64,000 nt of DNA from Rhinopomastus cyanomelas (Eukaryota > Chordata > Aves > Bucerotiformes > Rhinopomastidae). This document shows positions 1-11,079 of the stretch, piece by piece. The DNA is taken from positions 62,001 through 126,000 of the forward strand of contig VXBP01010394.1 of assembly GCA_013400115.1 (NCBI GenBank). Reading direction: 5' to 3'. The position numbers and the translations under genes were made by a program. Within the stretch, counting starts at the first letter, position 1; each line of letters opens with the position of its first letter. The notes beneath the pieces were generated by a model. The model made no database searches. It saw nothing but the letters and a program-made list of their open reading frames with translations, and was not told the DNA's origin.

Positions 1-428
1 CAGAGATGGTGACTCAACACTCCCCTGGTCATCCTGTTCCAAGGTCTGACTACTCTTGCTGTGAAAAAATTTTCCTAATGTTTAATCTAACCCCCTCCCC
101 TTCTCTCTTGTTCTATTGCGAATCACCTGTGAGAAGAGACTAGCACCTACCTCTTCACAATGTCCTTTCACGTCATTGTAGAGAGCGATGAGATCTCCCT
201 TCAGCCTCCTCTTCAAACTTACCAGCCCTAGCTCCTTCAATCACTCTTCATAAGATTTCATCTCCAGGCCCTTCACCAGCTTTGTTGCCTTCCTCTGCAC
301 TCTTTCCAGCACCTCAATATCTCTCTTTTGTTGAGGTGCCCAGAACTGGGCACTGTACTCAAGGCGTGGCCTCGCCAATGATAAGTACATGGGGACAATC
401 ACCTTCCTGCTCCTGCTGCAGACACTAT
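1..428 (-). mobile_element. CR1 LINE fragment, antisense, cut by the window edge
   Basis: Reading the - strand gives a CR1 segment from the 3' half of the element. On the + strand the recognisable antisense phrases are the one around 'ctttgttgccttcctctgcac' (about 281-301), then 'tttccagcacctcaat', then 'gcccagaactgggcactgtactcaagg' near 340-365. Similarity fades near 428 after a 'ctgctcctgctgcagacacta' stretch. The 3' terminus would lie beyond the left edge. Many small differences from the usual CR1 wording suggest an old, inactive copy. Boundaries are by eye. Confidence 0.85.
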
Positions 429-3400
429 GGTCTCTTCCCTAAATCTTTTGCTTTGTCTTAAAGCATTATAGCATGAGGATCCCAGGAAGAAAAGCTTCAA
501 GTGTTCACGAATATTACAAAGGTATTTTAATATTTCTCTCTGACAATTCAGAGTGGGGTAGGTGTGAGGCACTATGTTTGGAATACAAGAGAAATGGGAG
601 CTGCTAGATACTGAAACACTTCAGAAGCAGGAGGGCAGGTTTACTGATAACTCACTGGGAAAGTGGAAGTGCATCAGAAGTCATCACAGAAGTGGGATGT
701 GCTCAATTTTTAGATGGGACCTGCTTTAATGACAACAGATTTCAGTGACCAGTTACCCCTTGTGGCTTCCGAGTGAGAGAATGTTTTTTCAGTGAGTTGT
801 TAAAGGTAGCTTCCCCAGAGCGGTCACAAAAGCTGCTTCCTCATTCTCAAGTTTAAGTCGAGTGTTCAGTGTCGTCTTTGTTCCACTCAACTATTTCCTT
901 ACATTAATCCCGTTGGCTTTGGAGGAAGGATGCATCCTTTGTGAAGCACCTAGCCTGATTTCAGGCAGGAGATGATTCTGCTCGTCTTCCTTTTTTAATA
1001 GTCCTGCCTGGCGCGTAGCCCCAGCGAGGCAGGAGCAGCAGTTGCCACAGAAGCATACTTGACTATATATGGAGAGGCGGGATGAGCTGGGCTGCTATCA
1101 AGTTATTAGAACACACTGAATCGGAGCAGAGCTCTAATTTTTTCTGGTTAAAATTGCAATAGTAGTTCTGCTTGCAAGCTTTCTTGCTAATTATTCACAG
1201 CTATTTCTGACTTATGGAAATGGTTAGTTTGAGTCATATCAACATTTAAGGCTAGTCAGCAGGGACAATGTGGCTTGGAGATATGCGCTCCAACGTTTAC
1301 TTTTGGTTTTCCTCACTGGGTTTCAGCCCTGACCTGCAGAGATAACTCTCAGGTGTAAGAAAAATGATTTCACTGTGTGTGTTGGACTATTACTGCCTTT
1401 ACCAAAATTGAAGAAGTATTTAAGAAGGTGGACATATAGGGATGCTGCATTAGATTCTTTGCATATGTTGAATAGAGTCCTACTGTTTTCCCATAGTCTG
1501 TGGAGAAATAATGAAAAAGTTAACTACTCTCTTTTTCCTCATTCTTTTTTGAGGGTTTTAAAGATATAAAACCATGAAGGTTTTGTGTAAATTCCTGGAG
1601 GCTTTTAGATTTGAAATAAAAGCACTGCAGAAACTGAGAAGCAGCTTCTGTAGACTCTCTTGTTTGAGAGTTTATTGCCTAAGCTTTTTTGGGATTTATT
1701 TGAATGATAGCTAACTATAAATTTCCACATATTAAAGGCTGATAAAGGAAGATGTAAACCACCATTCTGCATGGCTACAACTGCTTGAGTTTATAAAGAT
1801 GCTATCATGTTAACAGATTGTCCATGTACTTTTGATTGCTAGTTCTGGATTTACAATATTTTCTTGTTGCTAACATTGTCACTGATAAACCCTGTCTGAT
1901 ACTTAGGATTCTCTGTCCCCTTCTTCCATTAAGCCGGTACTGACACTTCTGTCCATTTCTGTGTGAAGTAGGGCACTGATCTCAGTCTTTAATGCATGTA
2001 TGAACCTTACTAGACTTGGTTTTTGTTCACATTGTCTTTGGGACAATGCTGAAATTTAAGTTTTCCTCACAATTTTTTTGCCCCTGTTACTAGTTTGCTC
2101 CTCAACAGAGGATATCTGTGTATAATGCTTCCATACTGGCTGCTCTGTCCTCTGTAATGTTAGATTTATTTTAATATGAAAAGATCCTAAAAAACCCCAT
2201 ACTAACCCAAAAAACCTCCACCAGAATTCCCCCTCCCCCAAAAAAATTCCCCAAAACGAAGGTTTCTTCTGTAGAAACTAAGAGGTGTTAAGATGTTACA
2301 GAGCTACCAATTCCTGCGCTGCTCTTTTTGTACCAAGACACTTAGTCTGCTTCCGACAGAAGGTAGGAGATCTTTTCCAGTGTAATGAAAAATTCCTAAT
2401 ATAAGGGTTATGGCTTCTGACAGCTTTGAAAATGTGAACCAGGACCACCCAGTCTGCTGTGTTTGCAGTAAGGGACCTCAAAGCTGTAACTAGTGTAAAC
2501 AGTTTTCCTTCAAAACCCAGTCCCTTAGCGACAGGCAATGGTATCTCTCACAGCTTTTCCAAAAGCCTCTGTACTAACATGTCACCTAAGTAAAGGAGTT
2601 CATTCATTCCACACTATAATCCTCTAATATGGTTGCACTGGGTTTCTTCATGGCAACCTTATTGAAATTCCATTGTACATCATCTGGCTTTATTTACTGG
2701 TCTAGTAATATAAAGAGGTGCTGACAGAAAGTAATGGACAAGCTTAACTTCTGTAGTGCCTACGGTACCTTGTCGAAAGTGAAACAAAGCGAAGGAAGAA
2801 GTCGCGTTGATGACCACAAGATATTTCTTGATACTAATGGGATTTTCTGTTGAAACAGTTGAAGGAAATGAATTGTGCTCCTGCTTTACTGCATCCTGAG
2901 TCAGTGCTGTTTAAAAGACAAAGCTTGGTACCTCCTGAGAGTTCAGTGCCTCTTGTCTTTGTGCCTGCTTCTCCTGTTCTGCATTAATTCATTTTACTGC
3001 GTCTTGGTTCTACCCAAGGCTGTGATGTGATGGCTTCACCCTTAAAGTAACTCAGAAACTGCTTGAGCTACATCATGTTCCCTGAGGCTTTTCTCCACGG
3101 ACAATGCCACTGAGCTCTTAATAACAAAGGAGAAAAAGCTAGTTTGGCTGTTTATTGCCAAAAATGAGACCCAGATGTTTGGAGTGTGAAACAGGATAAC
3201 TGACAGAACTCGGGAGTGAACCCAAAGTTCCTGGGATAATCACTGGATATTAAAGGCTGCAGTACCTGAGCTGCTTACTTAAAGCTGCCTCTTTTAACAC
3301 TGAAAAGGGCTGTAATGTTGATTTTATGTTGAAGAATGGGTTGTATAATAGGTAGCCATGCAGATGTTAAATCAACTTACAAGTTGTTGAACTTGTGTGG

Positions 3401-3739
3401 AAAGGAGCAGAGCGCTACATATTTCATGACAAATATGTGGTGCCGTGCTGTGACAGTAACGCTGTTGATGCTCAGTCGAGAAACAAGCATGGAACTTGGT
3501 GGCCAACGGCTATGACACCCATTTGTGGTGTTAAAGTTGCATCATTGTCATAGTCGAAGAGACAAAAATAAATCTCAGAGTTAGTATTATAGCCGGTGTA
3601 TCAGCTTTAATTTCTGGGTGCTCCTTGTTCAATAACATACAAGGATGGCATGACCAAATTAAAAACTTCAAGGTACTGTAAACTGAAGATAGATAGAAGT
3701 GTTTTTCTTGTGAGACCTTCTCATAGAAGCCAGGTCCTT

Positions 3740-3750
3740 CCCCCCCCCCC
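3740..3750. repeat. C homopolymer, 11 bases
   Basis: An uninterrupted run of eleven C follows 'caggtcctt'. It is simple sequence of a kind often miscounted by sequencers, with no function implied. Confidence 0.9.
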
Positions 3751-4194
3751 AAGAGGTAAATTGCTGATTTTCACTCATACCCTGATTATTTGCTGTTTGC
3801 ACAAACCTTGGTTTACTGGTGGAATGGTATTAAAAATTTTTAAAACAAATGAGTAGCATGAAAAAATAATTTCTGTTGGAAAAGTTGCAGTTTCCCAAGT
3901 GTGGATAAAAGTCACTTGGATTGCTTTTACATTGTGTAATGATTGCATACTCCATGGGAAGGAGCTGCATGGAAGGGAATTTCTCATGTCAGCTAGTGAG
4001 CATCTCCTCACTGCAACTTTGTAGAAAAAGGGGTTTAAATTTTCCTTGATTGGCTTCACAGTAAAATCATTCTGCATCTTGAAAACAAAGCATGAAGCTG
4101 AAAATCCCTCTTCTCAAAACACTGGAAACAGTTGTATTTGGTGGGATCTGTTCATGTGACTGCCCTGTCAGAACCACACTAAGTATGTATTTCT

Positions 4195-4361
4195 ACACTT
4201 TAATAATAATATGAAAGAATATATTACCTAATAATATATGCAAGAAGGCATAATAATGCACAATAACTACATGTCAATAAAATACCCATATGTTATCTAG
4301 TTATGATGATAATATGCATGAATGTATAATAACAATAAATTACATGTCAATAAAAAATACC
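4195..4361. repeat. AT-rich tract with an imperfect tandem duplication
   Basis: The tract is made almost wholly of TAATAA-, TATA- and ATGAT-type words. A recognisable unit recurs: 'tacatgtcaataaaatacc' at 4268-4286 and nearly the same at 4341-4361, where two extra A are present. Both copies are preceded by a similar 'ataat..acaataa' stretch, so the spacing is 73 bp. It looks like a decayed local duplication of AT-rich sequence, not a named transposon. Confidence 0.7.
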
Positions 4362-7211
4362 TTAAATGTAACTGTGCTATATTACGGATCAGAAAAATGT
4401 CTATCAACTCACTGAGAAACAGCGATGTGTGAGCTGAGCATCAGGAAGGTTTGTGATTGCCTTAAGCCTTTTCCAGCCTAGCTGTATAGGGAATGCACAG
4501 ATCTCAGCCCTGCAAAATGTTCTTCTACTTCTTTGACTTCTGATCCCTGGAATGCCTCTCAGCTTTCTGAAGTCTTGAGAAGAAATATTCTGCATGTAAC
4601 TAATTCAACTACATAGCTGAAATTTCATTCGCTGCCAGCAGCAAATGATCTGATTTAGGTTCTTAGTGAAAAAAAGATTAACATGCTTGCAAGCAGAGCA
4701 AGTTAAAGGCTTTCATACATGAGGCTAAGAAGATCAAGTCATTTAGCCATAGTGCAAACTGCCTGCTATGGTTGGAAGGGTAGAAACCTGGGAAGTTGCT
4801 GGCTGATTTCTTGCAGGGTTATGGTTGTACTTTTAGATGCATCTTGTTCTTTTACATCTACACTGATCCTGATATGAGATTTAGCTCCTGTTTGCTTTTC
4901 TTGTGAGCGGAACTCAGTAAGAGAGCAGTAGGGGATGTGTAAACATGAGGGATACAGCTCAAGTCAGTAGCCCAAAGGAAGTTTCCTCTCTGGGAAAACA
5001 TGACCTTAAGCTTGAAAGCAACCTAAACGTTTTCCTATCCAAGTCGAGGTTCTTCAGTCATCCATAAGTTATCCAGAAGCCGTGAAAAGGAATAGACAAA
5101 AAATATAGTGAAGGTAAAAATCACCCTTGTAAAGTGTATGTCACTGCCTCTATTTATTTCATCATAAATGTCCTGATAATGTCTTCATAAAGGTCTTCAA
5201 CCCACCACTAGGCTGGTAGCAGTGTCTCTTTTGTCTCCACTGGCTGTTTCTTACTGGGTGTTTTAATAGTCAAGAGAATCTTAATAGTTAAGTTTTTCTC
5301 TTTCCCAGCTTCAGACAGAGGAAGAAATATTATTAGCCAAGTTGGAGCCAGGAAGGTAGGAATTTCACAGTTAATAACTTCCCAATTGTTTTTTTAAGAA
5401 CCCTTGATAGTCTGTGATTGACATGGAAGTTGTTTCCCTGTCTATCCCTTTTGCCTTCAGGACACAGGAACCCAGAAATGGGCAGGAGGCTGAAGGAGCA
5501 AAGGGAGAAACTGGCACTTACTGTGCAGCAAAATATTTTGGGGAGAAGAGGGTTTGCTCTTAGTTGAAACCTTGAGTTTGATGCTGTATGTGGGGCTACT
5601 CTAAAGAAACCAGTAATAAACTGGAGGGCAACTTTTGTGTCATCTCTCCCGTTTAAAATCTGTAAGACCAAACGAGGAAAAAGGAAATGTACAAAATTGG
5701 GTTGCAAATATCACTTGAATTATTATCTGGCTTTTTGTAATTAGTATTACTTGATTTTTTTTCTCATGTGTGTGCCTCCTATACCCACAAATTATCTTCA
5801 CTAATGATATGCAGTCTGCTTTCTAAGAAGTGATTTTTGAAGCTGGAGACAGGTTAAAACTCTGTTTCCTTGCATAGCTGTTAAATTTTACCTGAAACAA
5901 ATCATAGAAGTAATTTTGCCAGTGGGCACTAAATACTACTAACACTTCTGCAGTTTGTAATCAGCCTAACAAACTGTGCCATCCCCTGCCCCTCTGCCTT
6001 TTGAGGTCATCTGTGGCTGTGCTGAACACTTAAGGCTTTCACAGAAGTCCTTTTTTGCCTTTGGTGACATTATGCCAGTGTGATGATCTTACATGGACGT
6101 CTTGGAGGTGACGCATGGCATTTGTGAAAGCCCATTGTTCACATCTTGAGATCTGCTGTGCACTGCTGGTGGTTGGTCAGCTTTTGTGGGTAACCTACAG
6201 AGACATGAGAAGCAAACTAAAACTAACAAGGCAGAATGTGTTGAGTTCAATTTCTTTGTGCAGTAGTGGTTGAAGTAACCTGTAAGATACAGGGAGTTGC
6301 AGTGTACAGAGACTGTTGACTGTTGGGTCAGTGTGTATCTAATCAGACTTAATAAAGTTGACTCAATGCAGATATCGCTAGAGTTGATAGGACTCTGGAG
6401 AGCCTCTCTGCACAGTTCTTCAGCTTCTAGGAGTTTTTATTAGTCTGGACTCCATGCTGTGCACACCCAGAGTTGCTTCTGATCCAGTGCTGGAGCTAAT
6501 CTGTTCTGTGGCATTAGATGATTATGCATCATTCTGCCCAGTGCTCCAAATTCCCGGAATACTTTGCAGGTCTTATTAGCTGTAAAACATCCAGTTCAAA
6601 ATACTTCAGAGACTAAACAGCTGCTTTCTCATCCAGCAGTCCCAGGTCAAATAACCTGGACCAGATCTTGTCTGGCTCTGCGCCCCAGCTTCATTCCTTT
6701 CTTTCTCTGGTTCTCCTTCCCTGTTCTCGTGGTGGTGGTTGGTGCTGCACGTGTGTTGGTTGCACGGAGGATGTTTCCAGCATGAGAGCGGATCAGAGTT
6801 TTCAGTTGCAGAGTGCAGTGAGTCCTAGAGGCTGTTCCCGGTTTGAACCATGCAGGAGGTCTGATGTGACAATCAGACTGCCACTGACTTTGCTTGTAAG
6901 ATGTCAGTGATGTTTTCTTTGATTCCAACCTATTGTTCAGGTTCACATAATTAACCTGTCATTCCTTTATGATGTAGCTAGTCACACTCGCACAAATGGC
7001 TTGGCATGGCTTTTGAATCCAATTGCCAGATATCACATCTCGATGTTATTTCTATTCTAAGTCACCAAGTTAAAATCAGGAATACCTCTATTTGTCAATA
7101 TGGGGCAGTCACAAGAGCAATGTCCACAAACTCATTTTAGTTTGGCTCATTTTGGCTTTGCAGACAATTTACATTTTATTATAATAATATATGGCCTCAC
7201 CTTTTCCATAG

Positions 7212-7233
7212 TTTCTGACTATAAAGTCAGAAA
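7212..7233. repeat. Perfect short inverted repeat (9-bp arms, 4-base loop)
   Basis: TTTCTGACT at 7212-7220 is followed by ATAA and then AGTCAGAAA at 7225-7233, the exact reverse complement. It is a small hairpin within intron. No U-run follows that would matter in a eukaryote, and there is no sign that it bounds a transposon. Confidence 0.8.
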
Positions 7234-8525
7234 TACTGTTATAATCAGAATTGAACCCCTGGCAGGATTAAGGTTTAGGCAGTAACATGATGATGAAAGG
7301 CACTCACTGGAAATTTCAGTACCGCTCATCAGTCCTTTGTGTGTGAAGGAGCTGCTGGACAACGTGCTGAGACTGGGTTTTGATGTTCCCTGTAGGAACA
7401 GCTACGGCAGAGCTTGCCCTGCCCTGTGCTGGCATCCCCGCTGTTTGCTTCACCTTGTGCTTGAGGTTTCCTTATTTGTCCTAGAGCTCATTGGTAGATG
7501 AGGATAAACTGAAGGTCTTGTGAAATGGCGGGTGGGGAACCATTCCACTGCATTCCACTTGTGTTTGACACTTCTCTGTCCAACTGGAGGAAGTGGTACC
7601 TACGAATGACTGCTCACAACTTCTGTTCTTTTCATTAAAGAATTCTTAAATGTGTCTCTGGCTCTTTTACAGGCTTTAAAACATCCTGTCTTCTACATTG
7701 GTACTTCTGTATTGAGAACTTTCTTAATGGCTTTTCTCTCAAGCCCAGGAGGAGAAATAAGAAGTGTAACTGGGATTTTTCCTAGCCTATTGGTGGCTTT
7801 CTGGCACATAATAAATACAAGCATGTTAAACATATCCTATGTCAGGCATGTCTGAGTTTATATGAAGTGATCTAGTCATATTTAGATGATGATTGCAGTA
7901 GAAGCTATTCCATACAGTCAGCAAAGTTCAAGAGAAACAAAACTCTCTTCATTCCCTGAGTTCCCTTAAGAATCAAACTATAAATAAAATGACTCTTGGC
8001 TTGAAGTAAATCATAGCAAGTGATGGACAGGTTGTGTGGAGAGTTCCATATCTTGAACCAAGACAGCAGTATCTGTGAGCTCATCAAATGTGTGTTGTTA
8101 CCTCAGATTTTCTCAGTTATCAATTATGTAACCGGGCTGTACCAGCTGCAAGCTCCATTTGTGACCCCAGTACTGTGCCCTTGCAGCACTTTGAGGACAG
8201 TGTCCTGTGCAGTCCAGTGCAGGAAGGCTAACCTATAGGGATCGGTTATTTTGATAGTGAAGCTCACACAAGGTAAGGCAAAGGAACAGCATCATTAAGC
8301 TGCTAGCCTTGATAGATGTTTTCAGCTTCTTTTTTGCTGCAGTATAAAAAGCCCAGCACTTCATTTATAACAACATAATGTTGAAAATATTAAGTAACTG
8401 TAGACCAATATGAAATGTTCAGTGCTAGAGGACAGTAGGTCACAATATGAGCTTTTGAAAAGCGTCCTCTTATGGACTTTACTTCACATGATGTTGGAAA
8501 GAAAATCAATACTAAGATAATACCA

Positions 8526-8588
8526 GGATAAAGTCTTAAAGTACTTAGGGTGGTTTAAAAGGATGACTAAGACCTTAGTACTTTATCC
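8526..8588. repeat. Imperfect inverted repeat, about 63 bp
   Basis: The left arm starts GGATAAAGT and, after an extra CTTAAAGT, continues ACTTAGG. The right arm ends CCTTAGTACTTTATCC. Apart from the 8-base insertion in the left arm (a near copy of its neighbour) the arms are complementary over about 14-16 bases. It could be a decayed terminal-inverted-repeat scrap or a chance hairpin. No flanking target duplication is obvious. Confidence 0.55.
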
Positions 8589-9203
8589 GTCACACATAGG
8601 GCAGTGTTGGCCTTTAAAAGCAGTAGGAAATAATGTAACCTATTTGATCTTATGGGTAATAGGGAAAATGTTTTAATGTTAGCTCTTTTAATTCTCTTAG
8701 AAAACGTGTCACTGCAAATTGTAAATTTTTTATTTCTCAGGTTGCAAAATTTTTACCCTTGAAAACACAATTTTGTTATTACTAAAAAAATGTTTGCTGC
8801 AAAAATGTTTCTTGTCTGCTTGTTTGTGTGGAACCTCTTAGTCTTTATCTGATCCTGCATAGTTTGTGGCTGAAAACAACAAGCAAAACTCAGTATTTGT
8901 GAAATCTTTGCAAGTAGAGATAAAAATATTCCTGAAACACATTCCTTGGGCATTGCTCTGATGTCAGATGAGTTGGGATCGTCGAGGATAATTGCACAAA
9001 TGTTGTGGAAGCTAAAATGGTGATCAGACATGGTAAGAGACATGAGCTGTGTTGAATGGATGTGTTTCCCTGGCAGCCTGAGTCATTCTGACTGATAAAT
9101 CAGTTCAATGTGTTTAGTGTTTCTTTTGGAGATAGTGGAAGTCTTGATAAATGGGGATGGAACTGAGGAGTGCTGAGGTCTCTCTTACCATGAGTAATTG
9201 TTT

Positions 9204-9293
9204 TCATAGAATAGAATCACAGACTGGTTTAGGTTGGAAGGGAACCTTAGACATCACCTAGTTCCAGCCTCCCTGCCGTGAGCAAGGACACCA
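9204..9293 (-). mobile_element. CR1 LINE 3' tail, antisense
   Basis: The + strand opens with 'tcatagaatagaatcacag', the antisense of the CR1 terminal ATTCTRTG-like repeats. It continues 'ggtttaggttggaagggaacct', then 'tagttccagcctccctgcc', then 'gcaaggacacc'. This is the last roughly 90 bases of a CR1, so the copy is severely 5'-truncated. It sits about 1.7 kb upstream of the SLIT3 exon, opposite to the gene. Confidence 0.92.
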
Positions 9294-9760
9294 GAGATGC
9301 TTAATTCTTCTAAGTAGAACTGTTCTAGATTGTAACAATGCTTAATTGAAAACATGAGTTTGTTGAGGATTAAGTAGCACATTCCTATTAACCTGAAATT
9401 AAACAAGATTGATTTAGTTTAATTAGGTATACAAGTGTGAAATTTCACATGGGTAAGGGAACTGGTTTAAAATCTTCCTGTGTGCTTTTCCAAACAGAGG
9501 CTAGTGCTTGGTTTCTCTCATGTTCCTGTTTAGTGTTTCATTTACTGGTGTGTGGTTGGCTCGGAGCTGGTAGTTGCTAAAAGCACAGTGAAATAGGCAG
9601 GTTTTGTATATGCTGAAGTTAACGCGTGGCATGCATAATGCGTGCGGTTCAGGCTCTGTACGCAGGGCTGCAAAAGCAGCCTTTGATCTGCTCTAGGTGT
9701 CAGAAAGAGAAGTGAATATTCCTCTTGCCTCCATCACCCCTTTCTCTTGCAAGACGTGTT

Positions 9761-9792
9761 CATATGGCAGCCATATGAAAAGTGTCACGTGA
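9761..9792. promoter_or_regulatory. Paired palindromes (CATATGGC-A-GCCATATG and TCACGTGA), candidate regulatory site
   Basis: CATATGGC (9761-9768) and GCCATATG (9770-9777) are perfect 8-base arms around a single A, and contain two CATATG E-boxes. Eight bases on, TCACGTGA (9785-9792) is itself a perfect palindrome of the CACGTG E-box/M-box class bound by bHLH-zip factors such as USF, MITF and TFEB. The motifs are visible in the sequence. That they act as an enhancer is a guess. Confidence 0.3.
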
Positions 9793-10052
9793 AAACCCTG
9801 CAACACTGGTTTCATCTCTGAGGATGGCCTTTCAATTCAAAGATTCTTGAATTCTGATGGTGAAATTACTCAGTGCAAGAGTAACTGGAAACCAGATATT
9901 GGGTGTCAGTAAGTTTTTGAAAGTTCCAACTGTCTTCTGAGATCAAAACTCGTGCAAAAAAAAGAAGTTATCAATGTTAACTCTTGACGTAAATTGGGAG
10001 AAAATGTGCAATTACAGGCTGATACATGAACGTGTAGGAGAAGTCACTGAGT

Positions 10053-10122
10053 TGGATGTAATTAGTCACTAAGCACTAATTAGCTGAGGTCAACTTCATT
10101 ATGTAAATAACATTAATTAGGA
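10053..10122. promoter_or_regulatory. Homeodomain-type motif cluster, candidate intronic enhancer
   Basis: Three copies of TAATTAG start at 10059, 10077 and 10114. An ATGTAAAT octamer-like word lies between the second and third (10101-10108). TAATTA is the core bound by many homeodomain proteins. The cluster lies about 0.9 kb upstream of the SLIT3 exon. AT-rich DNA produces such words by chance, so only conservation across birds or chromatin data could confirm a role. Confidence 0.3.
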
Positions 10123-11007
10123 CTGTGAAAGCAAGTAACAGTTTATGCTGTCAGACAGAGAAAAGAAGAAGGATTGTAGAAAAAGATTATTTCTTACAAG
10201 GAGAGCTGCTTTTAGATCTCGTGGGGCTGTCATGGTCTATATGAAAGAGAGCAAGTGTATGGCTTTATAGCGTCTGGGCTGCCGTAACTTGTAACAGCTG
10301 ATTTCTTACAGCAGGAAAGTTGTGATCATGAGTGTAAAACTTTTCATGGTGAGTAAAATGGACTAATATATAAACATTAATCTGTTCTCTACATTGTTTC
10401 TGGAAGGATTCTAATCTTTAGTTCCAATCACTGTCTAGCTGTTTGGTTGCCTGAGTATGTTCCACATGTGTTCTACAACAGTGCTTGTGTTTTCAAAGTC
10501 AGGATTTAAGGAAATTCTTAAAAAACATAAGTGAAGACATCCTTGTGTGGATGCTGTAGAAATAATAGCTAATCTGGAAACCATCTTATTTGGTCAAGTT
10601 ACTTAATTTGCTGTGCCTACGTTTTCAAAAGGAGAGAGAAAATCCAGACACATCCCTGTGACTCTTCCTCGGAGCGGTGAAAGCCTGGCCACGGGGGCCC
10701 CATGACTCCCTGTTAATAAGCATCCAGAGGAAAACTGAAAAAACATACTGGTGTACTCATCCATATTAAAACATTCAAACATTCTGGGGACTGTCACTTG
10801 ACTCCCTACCTCAAGAATGCAGGCAGGTGGTCTACAGATGGCATGGTCTGCTTGGCTGTGAGTAACGTACGCAAAGCCTTCTGTGCTGAGTTGATAGCAC
10901 AAGGTTTAATATAATGGGAGCTTCGTGTGCTTGTGCATAATAGAATAAACTTTTTAAATTGCAAGATAATCTAATGGGGTTTTTTAATTTTGTTTGTAAC
11001 TGTTTAG

Positions 11008-11079
11008 GCGTCTGAACAAGAATAAATTGCAAGTTCTTCCAGAGCTGCTTTTCCAGAACACACAGAAGTTAACCAGACT
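11008..11079 (+). CDS. SLIT3: SLIT3 internal coding exon: one leucine-rich repeat of the first LRR domain
   Basis: SLIT3 is a secreted guidance ligand that binds ROBO receptors through its LRR domains. The exon is exactly 72 bp, the size of a single-LRR exon in SLIT genes. It is bounded by a T-rich tract ending TTTAG and by GTAAGT at 11080-11085. Both boundaries are phase 2: it opens with the last base of a split Leu codon and closes with the first two bases of the next. The 23 whole codons contain the LRR pattern LxLxxNxL, here RLNKNKLQVLPELLF, followed by QNTQKLTR. From memory of the family, this repeat follows ...LER in the N-terminal LRR domain. SLIT3 has NKNKLQVLPELLFQ, SLIT2 has NRNHLQLFPELLF and SLIT1 has NRNQLHMLPELLFQ, so SLIT3 fits best. 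There is no stop or frameshift. No other exon of the gene is visible in the window. Paralogue choice rests on about five diagnostic residues. Confidence 0.92.

Larger units (their letters stand above)
429..9203 (+). other. SLIT3 intron upstream of the exon, mostly unique sequence
   Basis: No gene or exon is recognised here. The stretch is moderately AT-rich unique DNA almost free of interspersed repeats. It holds an A/C-rich low-complexity patch (about 2186-2256), an 11-base C run (3740-3750), an AT-rich tract with a 73-bp-spaced duplication (about 4195-4361), a G/T-rich patch (about 6725-6765), a perfect short hairpin (7212-7233) and an imperfect inverted repeat (8526-8588). I looked for the preceding SLIT3 LRR exon (another 72-bp exon) and did not find it. 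Intron status is inferred from the downstream exon. Confidence 0.6.
9294..11007 (+). other. Intron just upstream of the SLIT3 exon, with regulatory-looking motif clusters
   Basis: This unique sequence has no ORF of note. It holds two palindromes at 9761-9777 and 9785-9792, and a cluster of three TAATTAG homeodomain-type words with an ATGTAAAT word at 10059-10120. It ends in the exon's acceptor: a T-rich tract (about 10979-11005) closing in TTTAG at 11007. Any regulatory function is inference from motifs alone. Confidence 0.55.

Noticed and set aside
1055..1090. TATATAT followed by a G-rich stretch as a possible core promoter
   Set aside because: TATA-like words are common in AT-rich intron; no initiator, CpG island or downstream exon supports it.
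429..11007. The preceding SLIT3 LRR exon in the upstream intron
   Set aside because: I scanned for a further 72-bp phase-2 LRR exon and found no convincing one; it presumably lies left of the window.
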